Shown piece by piece: positions 19,101-31,590 of a stretch of DNA of 64,000 nt. Location of the stretch: positions 5,912,501-5,976,500 of the forward strand of contig AP031356.1 in assembly GCA_037833965.1 (NCBI GenBank). Reading direction: 5' to 3'. The notes beneath the pieces were generated by a model, which was given only the letters and a program-made list of their open reading frames with translations, made no database searches and was not told where the DNA came from. How positions within the stretch are numbered: the stretch's first letter is position 1; every line of letters starts with the position of its first letter. The translations under genes were made by a program, and so were the position numbers. Source of the DNA: Marchantia polymorpha subsp. ruderalis (lineage: Eukaryota > Streptophyta > Marchantiopsida > Marchantiales > Marchantiaceae).

Positions 19101-22100
19101 GTTCAAAGGTACACTTCGACGATTCTCTGATGTGAATCTATTTTTCTAATCACGAACTATTTTGACAAACTATGGACAAAAAGTCTCTTCCAAATTTCAA
19201 ACTTTAGTCTTGTAAATTTTAAGAGTCCAACAAGGAATTGTTCTTACGATCCTGGTTGTAGATATAGAACAAGCATCGCCGGGGATCAATGACATACTAG
19301 TGAACCTTAAAAACATTCCTAGAATTCCCAGTTGAGATATGCACATAACTAGTTGACAGTATACGTTTATACATGAATCTCATGTATAGATGTTCAAAGT
19401 TGGTTCTACAATTATCCAAACCTAGTGAAATGTCTGTTTTTGCTTCATCATACGGTAATCAAATCAAACATGAAATTCTGTTTCCATATCGATCATCAAC
19501 AGATTTTTCAATGCATATTACTTTCAAAATTTTGATGATATACAAATTTCATCTTAAATAAATCTTATTAAATCTTTGAAAAACTATTCTTGATCTTTAC
19601 ATTCATATTCATTTTGCAGTCTTATCCAAGATCGTGAAAATTTCCCTCATTAGTTAAATGTGGAGAAAAACTCAATGCATAAATTTAAAAGTATCCGATT
19701 TCAAAAATTTAAAAATTCATTTTGATTCAATAGAATTAAGTGATGATCAATATTCTTTTCAACTAGATTAGAAAATTAGAAAAGAAGAAGTTATTTTTCA
19801 TTATAGATGAACATTTCCTCATGTTCAACAGATTGTTTGTGATAAAATTCAGGTCTTTTCAACATGATTCAATCAGGTAACTACATTGTTGGAAGTTTCA
19901 TTTCAATTATGATAAAATTGATTCAAAATTTATTATTTTTCAATATATCTAATAAAATCTTAAGATATGTTTGAATATTCAATATTCTATATATTGAATA
20001 TTGAAAATTATATTATTCAATATTATATATGAATTATATTTTATTGAAAGAGTTATTTGACTAAATAAAAAATACGAGCTTCATGTTGAAAATATTACAC
20101 ATGAAGATGTACTCTTACTGACTCAATTATAATTTTAATTTATTGAATTAATTTATTTCCAAATTATTTGAAATTTCAGATTTAAATATTCTTAAATTAA
20201 TTTTTAGTAAATATTTTATTATTTTTAAGAAAAAATTTATTATAAAAAAATGACTTTAATGATGCAATATATATTTTGCAAATATATAACATATGCTAAT
20301 AAATATGCATAAATAATTGAGTGATTTAGCAATATAAAAAAAGTAAGCATGTAAAAAATAATTTAAACATGAGTTTATTCTCTTAAATATGAAATTTAAC
20401 TCTATATGCATCTTGAAAATATATTTATAATATAATAATGTATCTTGAGTTCAAATTTCATTTTTTCCACATTATCAATTTAAAACTATTTTGAGTTTAT
20501 TATTTTATTATTATAAATACATAAGTTTGAAATAAAGACATTCAACTATATAATTGTTCTTTTTAATACTGTGATTTAAAAAATTTGTATGAAATTCTAT
20601 AATTTTTTTATAAATTTTGAGACATATTATTTATTTCACATGTTATTACTACATATATAAAAAAAATATCAAAAACATCAAGAATCTAGATAAAGTGTAA
20701 AATTCCAAATTTCGAAAATAATTTTAAAGATTCATTTAATATAATGTTAGATTTATTTTTGCTACATTTTCATAAAAAAATTTAATAGAAATTGTGTTTG
20801 AACGTGTTAAATTTTGTTTACAAAAATAGATACAAAAAATGTTAGATATCAATATATAAACCTAGGTCTGCTTAGCTTTTACTTGATTAGTTAAGCTGTT
20901 GAATTTTTCATTGTAAATTGAAGTTATCTATAGCAAAAATTTAGGACTTCTTTTTTAAATGTGCTTTTGTGGAAATAGTTTCAGCAAGATGATCCAAATA
21001 TTATTTTTGTACCATCTCTTTGTTTGCTTTGTTTTTTTGTTGTTCATGATATTACAGTTGATAACAAAACTTTAAATTTATTTATACTTGTGTCGTATCT
21101 TTATAGCTTGATGCAATTTACAGAAAAGTTCTATGAGTGTATCATAAGACAGAAGAGATGTATAGATTTTTTAGAATCTTCATGTTTGAAATTTTAGATG
21201 TTTTGATGTTGTCACAAGATATCAAGACGTCTAAGCAAAAAAATTCAAACACATTGCTTGAACTCGATAGTAGTATGTACGCTGCCAACAAAAATACACT
21301 AATGAAAGAAGTTTGAGAAGCAATTTATCTATGACTTTTGATAATGGCAAAAGATCAACAATCTGCATGATAGTAATTCCAAAATTCATGCAATTGTTGA
21401 GTTTGAGTAATTCAGGTTAAAAAAATATTTTGTTGTATCACTTTGATTCATTTTGGGTTGATAAGACGTGATGATGAAATGTGACACAAAGTCAAACGTT
21501 TTTTAAATTTTATTGATGAAGCACATACAATATTATTTCATGTACATAAACAATTAAAGTACAATCATGATGAAGATATTTAAAAGTTGACGAGGTATTT
21601 TGAGATGCAAATGTATTATTTGAAATCTATTGAAATGCTAAATTATCATGACTAGGTCAAAAAATTTATGAATATAAAAATTTGTGAAATAATGAACATA
21701 GCTTTGATCAACATCAACAATGGCAAAATGGTTTAGATGTAGCTCAAATTAACACATAAGCATGACAACAGATTGAAAACTTTGATTCAAATAACACTGT
21801 TTTACCTACTAGCAAGATTGAATTAAATTTGATAATTCAATATTAATATGATTAAAATGAAAAGCATTATTATACTTCTTAATGTTCTCAATTCCTGATA
21901 TATCGTTTATTATTTTGAAATTTTTTGTAAGATTAGCATAATTCAACATGTGTTTTTTGAAGTGTCTTAATATATTATTGCTATTGATCAAAAGCTTGAT
22001 CAATTTTATATCGCCAAAGCAATATATTTAATAAGATTGAAAGTAGTGGTAAAAAACCAACAATCTTCCAAAGTAAAATACGATATATTTTTCATCCAAA

Positions 22101-23740
22101 AGATGTTCAACAATATCCATGATGAAAGTTCATTTGGACAACCCGTTTAGAGAATTGAGAGATATTCAAACGTTTTCATTTATTGATAAAATACGGTGGA
22201 GTAAAATAATCCTTTACAATCAGACTTTTGGATTTTAAGCATGATGGAGTCATCGCTTTTTTCATGCCAATATTATGAAAATAAAACATGGCAAGTTTGA
22301 AAAACAGTTGCTTTGACATATGATGAGTTACAAACATTTATTTCTCATTGATTCAAAACATAATAATTTTAAGTAAATACAAATTAGATCCAATATTTCA
22401 CCCAAGGTAATGATTAATGATAAGTTAGTTTTTTAATGATATAATTGTATGATATGTTTCATTTTGCCATAATGAGAGATGTAGTAATTTGTTTCCTTAT
22501 TTAAAATTTAAAAAATAACTGGAAAAAGTGTTTAATCTAATAATAACAAAGAAGCAATGTGAACCATTATTAGATGTATGAATAGAATAAGGATTTTTTT
22601 GAACATATGTCATAAGTGACACTTCTAGAATGTGACAAAACTAAATGATTAGCATGAAGAGATTAATTTGATATGATTCAAAATGATGAATCTGGGATTC
22701 ATATATAATTGAAAAATTAAGTAAAAATAATAATTTAAAATAATACTTTGAATAAAATAATAAATCCTAAAATCTTATTTTAGATAAAAATAATTCTAAA
22801 AATATTTTAAATCAAGTTATAGATAGCATTATGTTATATTTAGTTTGAAGCAATTGGTAGGATATAACAATTATTTTGTGTTCTTTAAAGCTTTGGAAAA
22901 AAATTTCATCAAATAGTTTGTATAACTTTTTGAAGCTAATGAATTTAAGGATGAATAATATTAATACAAAGATACAAACCCAACATTGATGACTTTAGTA
23001 GTTAAGTGATTGAATTTCAATTCTTAGATAACTGAAACTATATTTAGTTAGTTGGAACTAAAATAGAAGTTACTCAAGATTGAGTAAAGTAGATAATAGT
23101 GAAATATCTATAGTGTCATGTCAACAATCCGTGTGCTAGTTGGAAACGATATGTCATCAATCCTAGTGCTCAATAGATATATTCGTCATGTCATCAATTC
23201 ACTAGGAGAAAATAATATAGTGGAATGAATATTTTTTCTTTGTCTACGTGTTGAAGTATATATACAAGGAAAAGAAAAATCAATCTAGGTAGCTCATCTT
23301 CAGAGTTTATGTTTCAACTTTGAGTGAACTTTTCTCGGAAACTTATTATACAATAAGAGATAAGTTATAAGATAAAAATCAAATTATCTTCTAAATTCAT
23401 TATTTACAGTTTATCAATCATTGTAACTATATTGCTTTATTTTGATATATAAATAATGATTTATAATAGAAGATGATTACATTTTTTCTATATTTTTATT
23501 TGATATAACACAAAATGTCAATCAAATATAATCATAATATGACAAAAATAACAAAAAATTATATTTAGAAATACAAATAGTTTAAAAATATATTTAAAAA
23601 AAGATAAAATAATCTATTAGAATTTTTAAAAATTGATCATTTCTAAGAAATTATCATGTGATGATTAAAGCTAGTGTTCTTCTTAACACAATATGATCAT
23701 GATATTTTATTCTAAGTAAAATGATTTTGTTGATAATAAA
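19100..23740. other. AT-rich transposon graveyard, left part
   Basis: AT-rich throughout with stops in all frames. The translation around 21180-21300 and 22110-22250 (plus) has short coherent stretches that look like relics of mobile-element proteins, but no family can be named. An LTR-like segment lies at 23051-23350. No gene is supported. Confidence 0.5.
23051..23350. mobile_element. LTR-like segment, copy B of an AT-rich family
   Basis: Diverged relative of 5583-5894: a GTTGGAACTAAAATAGAAG block, GTCATGTCAACAATCC, a second GTCATCAATCC, GTCATGTCATCAATTC, TTTGTCTACG, GTATATATACAAGG and a closing CTCGGAAACTTATTATA. The order of blocks is shared with copy A. It ends about 400 bp left of the hAT element. 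Confidence 0.45.
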
Positions 23741-24352
23741 CTATAAAGCAGAGTCCGACATTGGGAGACCATGCCCATGCTTTAACCCACCCATGGCTCA
23801 TGGATTTTGAATGACATTGTCATACCATGTATGGGAAATATTTACGGGTGATTTTGGATGACTAAAGTTTTCACGTGGATACAGATCCATGCACATCACT
23901 ACTGCCCTGAGATATTCATCCATCATTATTGCCCTGAGATCTTGACAAGTCAGTTTCTTAATGACATGCATGAGATCTGAACACGTTAAGGCCATACAAC
24001 TTGTACGTTGTGGACAAAATCGCTAGTGCATTCCCTATAACCATGTTTCTTGTCAATTACTTTTGACAAGTCCAATAAGATGCAATCACAAGAAAATTCC
24101 GACGCATGTTCGGAGCACATACTTGGCGGAGTTGCAGGGCACTTGCGGACATGGAGTGCATCTTCAATCTAATATATACAAGAAGACATGCCAATGCATG
24201 CTGAATTCAGCAAAATTTCCTTATCACATATGCATGATGTATTTGCTAAAAGTAAAAGTGTGAAGGAGATAATCTCAACGAAGTTAATAATTCTACCATT
24301 CAAAAGCCTTCGTACATTTTGGTTGTCAGTTCTCCATGCAACCGATGATGCA

Positions 24353-24385
24353 GATTCAGAACTACACTGAATGTAGTTCTGAATC
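24353..24385. repeat. Perfect hairpin inside the hAT element
   Basis: GATTCAGAACTACA at 24353-24366 and its exact complement at 24372-24385 flank a 5-base loop. A second small palindrome (GAGAATG...CATTCTC) follows at about 24417-24435. It lies in the non-coding 5' part of the element, where hAT elements often carry subterminal binding sites. Confidence 0.8.
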
Positions 24386-25469
24386 GGATGATCATTGAAT
24401 GATTAGACAAGACAAGAGAATGTAGTCCATTCTCTTATCTGATCTTCTATGGTTAACAAATTGAAGTCTGAGAGCATGGTTTTATCTATTTAGCTGAACG
24501 TAAGATCTCAAACTATATGAATTTCAGCGTAAAAATCCAAAGATTGCAATTCTTGTAGCCAGGATCTATTTATTCACACTATGAACACAATACTCAGATG
24601 TAAAAAATGATTTATTTTTTCAATTATCTACTCATGTATCTAGGATTTTGTGACTCTAAAGCTTTCGATCACAATGAGCATAATTTACCAATTAAATTTT
24701 CAAGATCGATTTGCCTATCCACATTTTAGAAGCTTGCGTTATAGAAGGTTCAAAGGACATCATCGTGTTACAGAAGGTTCAAAAAACATGATCGGTTTAC
24801 GTTAATTGACAAATGTTCAGAAGCTCAGTTTGAGCATCACTTAGAAGAAAATTGAAAATATTGATTTGCCTTTTTTCATTTCAAAAGCTCACTGGTTTGT
24901 TCAAACTTTCCATACAAAGATGCAAGGAGTGTGACAAACATTCTTTGCTGAAACTCTCTTGCCCATCTAATTGGCTTTATCCAATGGAATGTCCAATAAA
25001 ATATCTCCTTGATACATCTTTCAATACTTAGTCTTGATCTCTCGAAGAGTTTTATAACCTGACATATTGACCTATTGTCAATTTAATCTATATCAGGACG
25101 TGATTGCATCCTATGTCGGAGAGCAAATTTAAAATCTTCCAAGTTTCATGTCACTTTACATCAAAATTAGTGCTTCTCTGACTTTATCGTGACATTTTTC
25201 TTGCCGGATGAAAAGAACAAATTCTATGAAATACAGGAAGCAAGAACGAGGCACTTGAGCTCTTATAGTTACTGTTTATTATTTTTGAGTTGTGCAATAT
25301 CATCCGATGCACTTGATTTTTTATACTTGCTACTCTTATAGTTACATACAAAATTATCACTAATAAGCATTGATGAGTTTTTTATTGGAGCAACAACATG
25401 TGATGATGATATGGTGGGTGATAAATATGTGAGTGAAATTATGATATCAAAAGGTTGGATCATAGTATC

Positions 25470-27660
25470 ATTTGTGGTATTCAACATTGATTGACGATTT
25501 ATTTTTCAAGAATACTTGTAAATCTTTCGGACACTGGTTTTTGAAATTTATCAAAAAAATTTCAATTGAGATGGAGATTTCTAGCTCTAATTCACTAAAT
25601 GCACAAATGATTGAGAAAGTACTAAAGAAGACATTGTCGAATGACGTTGATTGTGTATTTTTGCTACGCAAGAACCATGCTGGTCTGAATTTCACTCTTT
25701 GAAAAAAGTTTGACATTATGCAACAACATGATAAGGATTGCGAGTATGCAACGTGCATCAGCTGCAAAAAAGTATACAGATTTAAGAACATCACTGCTAT
25801 CATTATCAAAAATAATCATAAGTATCTTAATTATGAAAGCTTAGAGAGTGGAGCAATGACCTTATTTGCAACAAAGTGCATTTCCACTGCACATGATTAG
25901 AAGAAGATGATGCTTGCGGCTACCAACTTCTACACAATTGATCTTTGAGCATTTGAATCTTTAGCCGAACAGGATTTGAAAGGGCTTTTTCAATGAACTG
26001 TGGACATTGATGTTACAAGCAATAAATGAATTATGATTGATGACCTATTGTGTCAATCAATTACCGTCAAATGCAATATAAAAGCTCGCGCAATGAAAGA
26101 ACGTGATATAATGGCAAAGCATCTTATAAAACACATTGATACTGCCATATTTATGGCAAATATCATTGATATTTGATATCAATTTGGACAAACAATATCA
26201 GAAAGTTGACTTACATATATTTCACTACACATTACATCAATAAAGAATTTGCTCTATTTGATCAAAGACTACATGTGAAGCCTATTCGAGATGAGACTCA
26301 CATAAGTGTTAAAGTTATGAACGAATTCAAGAAAACTTTGGACATCTTTGATATCAAAGATTTCATGTTTGATAGGATCATTGTTGTGATGGGTTGTGAA
26401 TTGAACATCGCTGCCAAAGATGACATTTCAAATGAGTTTGACTAGTTAGGGTGCATTGATCATAAGATCGCAAATTGTGTGACCTATGTACTCAACTAGA
26501 ATATGAAATAAGTTGATTGTAAGAAGAGTAATACTTTTTACTTATATCTCGATGAACCTAACATGTTGGCTCCATAAAATCTCATTGATACATGTAAGAG
26601 TTTGGTTGCTTATTTTTAAAAAGTCAAATTTTCAATCAAAGTTATCAAAGACATTGAAATAAGAAAATGCAACTAAATGGAGTTTGCTATATTATTGCTT
26701 GTTGAGTGTTTTTGAAATGCTAAATGAGCTGATCGATCTACTGAAGAAGAAAGATGCAATGTGGAAAGTTCACTCAATTTCAGAGATTTTTTTGAAACAA
26801 AAAATTGACTTGTTGACATCAATTCATAAGACAACTTTGAACCTTGAACAATATAAATAGCCTTCACTGCACAAGGTTGTATTTTTGCAATTTCAATGAT
26901 AGAAGCATGTAGACTTTGTTATCAACAATATGATTAATGAGTATGCTATCGTCATGACGAGCAAAGATAATACTATAATTATAGCTTGTAAGAATCTCTT
27001 GACAGCTTTAGTGCAGAAGAAGTTAGAGTTTGACAAGCTCCGTGTCATAGCAACACTTTTGGATCCTGTCATGAAAAACCATTTGCGTAAGATCAATGTT
27101 TCTGAAGCTTTAGTTTCTAAGGAAAAAGCAAAACTAATGATACTTATGCGATCAATTGACACATGAAGTTTTGGCATATTTGAATACCGAGAAAGATGAG
27201 GCACTAGCTCTATCATAAAAGAATCGTTGTACCGATGACACAACATCTGTGTGCGATGAGTTTGAGAAAAAGTTATAAGAGATTCATGGTAATGGCAGTA
27301 AAATATTACTTTTCAGCAACCTTGACGCTCATATTGAGTTTGGAATCAGCATGTTTGAGAAATACAAGATCACATATCTCCAAAAAATGAGATCATTGCA
27401 GCAATGATCTCAGCATGTTCACCGAATTGAGATATCACTCCTAAATTCAGTATTCTCTTGTGATGGAAGCAGAGAGTTCTTCACATTTCCCATCTTACCG
27501 CAAGTGATGCGTTCGGTTTTGCGCATTTTGGCATCCAGCTTCGAATCAGAGTCAAACTTCTCAGATGCAAGGAATATTATAAAAAAGAAATTTTTTGGCC
27601 TAAAATCAATCATTATAAACGATATTTTGTTTGTACAATCCAACCAAGACTTGGTGTAGA
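25470..27660 (+). pseudogene. hAT transposase, multiply interrupted
   Basis: Pieces in order along the plus strand match the hAT transposase plan. There is a CxxC BED-type finger (CEYATCISCKKVYRF, about 25738-25790). Next comes a core segment with IIVVMGCELNIAAK followed by CIDHKIANCV, equivalent to the TDNASNM...C.AH region (about 26360-26490). Then RVIATLLDPVMK (about 27040-27080) follows, and finally a C-terminal dimerisation-like stretch with FPILPQVMRSVLRILASS...FSDARNIIKKK (about 27480-27600). Numerous TGA and TAA stops and frame changes separate them. Many stops could have arisen by C-to-T change, as in methylated transposons. No functional protein is encoded. Confidence 0.8.
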
Positions 27661-27796
27661 CAAATAATACATATTACATAAATTTTGAATACATGGGCGG
27701 TCTTAACTATGCTATGGGTGGGCATAGTTAGTTGTTGATGGGTATGGTATGGTCTGGATACAAATTTTAAGTAAAATGTTGGGCTCTACTATAAAG

Positions 27797-30700
27797 TCAG
27801 AAATATACTTTATACAACTTATTAGAAAGATTGGTGATATATAAAATATGGATAGTGGTTGTTACTATCACACTTGCTACATTAAAAAATGTTATTTTTA
27901 ATTTTTAATTTTTGAAAACTTTTTAATTATTATGTAGAATATTAAAACTTATAGACTTAAAGTTATTGAGAATACTGTAGTTCAAATATAACATTTTATC
28001 AAATCAAACATTTCTTAACTCAGGTGAGAACCTTGATGGTTGGAAATACAAATTCAGTCTTTCACTGACCTGATAGTGTTTTTGAATGACATGAAGAGAA
28101 GTAGCTTCTTACGACTTGCATTATAGTTGAAAATATCACAACCACAGAGAGTCTACTAGATGGGAAGAAAATTGCATATCACTGGACCTCACTAACTTTG
28201 TGATAGCTTGTTTGGAGGAAAAATACTAGACTAGACTTAAAATGTTGCGTGAAGTACACACGTTTAATGACCGTTGACATCTCTTAACGTCTAATAGATT
28301 TCCTTATGTGGCGCTTTACGTTTCTTCTTTTCTTCTTCTGTAATCTGACCAGTTCAATAAACATTTCATTGGTTATGAGATCACGTATTTTTTTGGGATA
28401 GATTTTGGGTAGATCTTGTTATGAGTTACTAAAAATTCATTTTGCAGTCTTCACCTGGATCCGTGATTTGTTGTTCCCGAGGATCGAGAGAATGTTAAAA
28501 TTGTGGTTGTGGACCATCCTCGGTTTGATATTAGAAGTGACTTGTAGTTCTTCATCCCTATTAGCTTCGGGTTGCTTGTAGAGTATTTTTCTTAATTGAT
28601 ATATTTCTTCCTTGACCTTCGATATAACTGTATGTCTGTCGTCGTGTAATCTCCACCTGTCAATTTGTTCTCAGCGGTCATCGTTCGGCTTCCAAAACTC
28701 TCGAGTTAGGACGTATCTTTTGATTTCTCTTTCCGTTGCTTTGTGCACCATCGCCCAATCACTAAGATCTTCATGTCCAAATTGTTATATGACCATTCGT
28801 CCTTTGTTTCTGGCACGTTCCCAGGTTGAACGCTATGTCTCCAGTTAATACAGTTGAATTTTAGTTAGTGGTTGTCTCCACATATACTCCCTGGGAGTGA
28901 TATAACTCATCGTGCACAGTATCATTGATAAGTAAGTATTAGTCTTCGCTGATACCTCACATGTGATGGATACCTGGGAGTTGTAGACGACCCTCGTAGA
29001 TGGGTCTTCTCTTATCATGAACATTGAACGTCCAAATAGAAATCAACCAACCTCATTGATTGCGAAGTAAAAAGATGTTGTAGCTATCGCCTTTACAAAT
29101 CGCTGTTTCTGTCTAGAGAATAGAACAGTTTAGTGAGATTGAGACATGAACCAGTGCGTTTGTAGCGGTTAATGTGATAACCTGCATTGATGCTTCTATA
29201 CTTTATCTAACCTGAGACGGATGTCTGTCGTTCGCCAAATTATAATTTCTAAGAATCTGAATTCTAGTCTTTAACTGATAGTTGTATGTGAAGTTGCTCA
29301 AACTATGTTTTAAGTTGAGAAGATACTCAAGTTCACAGATTGGTCGGTCGACAGTTGCATCTATCCAACAAAATGTTACTTTGTTTTGGATGAGATTCAT
29401 GGTTACATTTCCGAAGAACTAAGAAACTGAATTTGCAGGACATGTCTTTGTCATCGAAATGATGGTTACATCGACTAACGAGTGGGTTAGTTTAATGCAA
29501 CTGGCATAATCGTAGATTGAATTCTCAAGTAAGAAGTTACTTCAACCTGGACCACTTTCGTTCTAGAAACTGCATCATCCTTTGAGATTTACTATAGGAT
29601 GATATGTAGATCTTTACGAAGAATATTTTAGTCTTAATTGGGTTGAGCTTATCTGAAACAATTACTGCCACTTGAGATGAGGTGTTCAGAACATGCAATA
29701 AAATACATGTGAAAAAACTTCAACTCCATTGTACTGTAAAATTTAGAAGGTCTTTAATAGAGTTCTAGAGTAAAAAATGGTTGAATAGAATTCTGTCTTA
29801 AAGTTGTGTTGAAAGTTATCAATTGAAAGAATTGCATACATGATAGAATATAATACAGTATGTGATGAATTTAATTTTATTAGATTTTGAGTTGAGATGA
29901 TTTATGCATGATATATTTCAATAGAAATTTGTTATATCACATGACACAAATTTACTAAATAAGTTGATTCTCAACTAGTACTCTTAACTAGTACCTTTAA
30001 TGTTAACTTAAAGGTACTAAATGTGTCATGAATTGTTTAATTAATGTAATCAAATGTTTGCATACTAAACATATGGGTTACTTACGTAAAAATCATATAT
30101 AGTTATTTATAAATTATTTTATTTACATGTTATATACAATTCTTTTAATTCCAATGATAAATGTGAATACAATAAAAAAATATATTATATATATCAAAGT
30201 ATATATTCTGTATCAGAATTTATAAAATAATTTATTAAAAAAAAATAATAAATTAGTGAAGAAATACTTGTATAAAAAATTTCCAAATTTATTCAAAATA
30301 ATTAAAATTAATTTAAATATTCATAATATATATTATTCAATAATTAATTTTTCATATAATATATTTTATGTGATGTAAACGATAAATCATCAAACCATAT
30401 TATGATTTTATATTTAGAAACATCACTTCGTTTTTAGCTCTGCAATAAGGTCTAAGACCATATTTCTGATAGATTTGTCCTCGCCTTGATACTTCAAAAT
30501 TTCAACATAACAATATCCAATCCCGCCATTGAACTTAGGTCTCTTTGATTTAAAGTCTCGTATCTATGACAAGAGAATATAGAATGACACATGTTATCAT
30601 TATAATATTACGTATGACCAAAAAAATCACATTGATAGAAGGACTTGTGTATATAAGTTAGACTCATGCATTCTGATCAAATTGATTTTAATTCGATGTA

Positions 30701-31590
30701 CATCGAGATGGTATTACATTTGCCACTGCAACCTCATTTCCGCTTGTTTTAATGCATAAGGTGGTCAATTTAGCTGATGTGACATTTTCTAAAATACATT
30801 TCATTTCGGAAATCGTTATTGAAACGCTGAAATCCAAATTATCGCCAGTCAACTAGTTATTATGAAAAAGAACTAGTGCTGTGGCATAGTATGGACTCTA
30901 CCACTTGATTGAGTTTTAAGAAGTGGTGGAGTTCACTTGATTCTTAAATTTACTACCGTGCAACTATTGCGATGTTGTTTACTAGAATAAGCATGATGAA
31001 ATCATATTTTTTTTTCTGTGTTGGGAGAAGACACATTTTTAAATGGTTTGATCGATTTTTAGATTGGAATGAGTGTTACAATGAAGTAGCAATTCTTCAG
31101 TCACCAACTCTTTTTTCTTAAGATGACAGTTTGTCTACCCAACTGGGTGATCTTCCGTTCTGTGGTGTGACTAAATCATGTCAATTTAGATGATGAAGAT
31201 GGTTGACTGATTTATAGGGGAATGCACACAGAACCACATTTTCAAGACTTTGCTTTGATTCAACTCAAACCATGAGTTTGGTAGGTTCAAGAACACCTGA
31301 CTAGGGCAAATTGAAATCATGCTGAGAACTGGAACCTGAGAACCGTAATGAATATCACATTTTGCAAGAAGTAAAGCTTCGTTGAATATTTTGAGTATAT
31401 TTCGCAATTTTACGAATAACAACCAGAGTTTGGTACCTCTAAAACTTGTACAGATTTTACTCTTATATTTTGGGCCGTTTGTCGATCTTAGATCACATGA
31501 CAGTGCCGACATTCATAACGTGAAGACTGGTTTGAATGTGAAAAGAAAAAAAATGTAGTATGAAGAGGTTGAATTATTTACTCAAAAGTT
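27797..31590. other. AT-rich gene-free stretch right of the hAT element
   Basis: Mostly AT-rich, with a less AT-rich segment at about 28290-28860 that holds a 78-codon open frame (28612-28848) of unknown nature. A foldback lies at 29940-30030. No coding region is supported. Confidence 0.5.
29940..30030. repeat. Small nested foldback
   Basis: Outer arms CATGACACA (29940-29948) and TGTGTCATG (30022-30030) enclose a perfect inner stem, TAGTACCTTTAA (29989-30000) and its complement (30008-30019) around a 7-base loop. The size and nesting resemble a very small MITE or hairpin element; no target-site duplication was identified. Confidence 0.65.

Larger units (their letters stand above)
23749..27788 (+). 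mobile_element. hAT-superfamily DNA transposon with intact termini
   Basis: The element is flanked by identical 8-bp direct repeats CTATAAAG (23741-23748 and 27789-27796), the target-site length of hAT transposons. The ends are short imperfect inverted repeats, CAGAGTCCGACATT at the left against TAGAGCCCAACATT read inward from the right, 11 of 14 matching. Subterminal ACCCACCCAT / GCCCACCCAT words occur at both ends. The length of 4040 bp fits an autonomous element. Its transposase frame (about 25470-27660, plus) is heavily broken. The perfect target-site duplication beside a decayed gene suggests either mutation concentrated in the element or mobilisation of an already dead copy. Confidence 0.85.
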
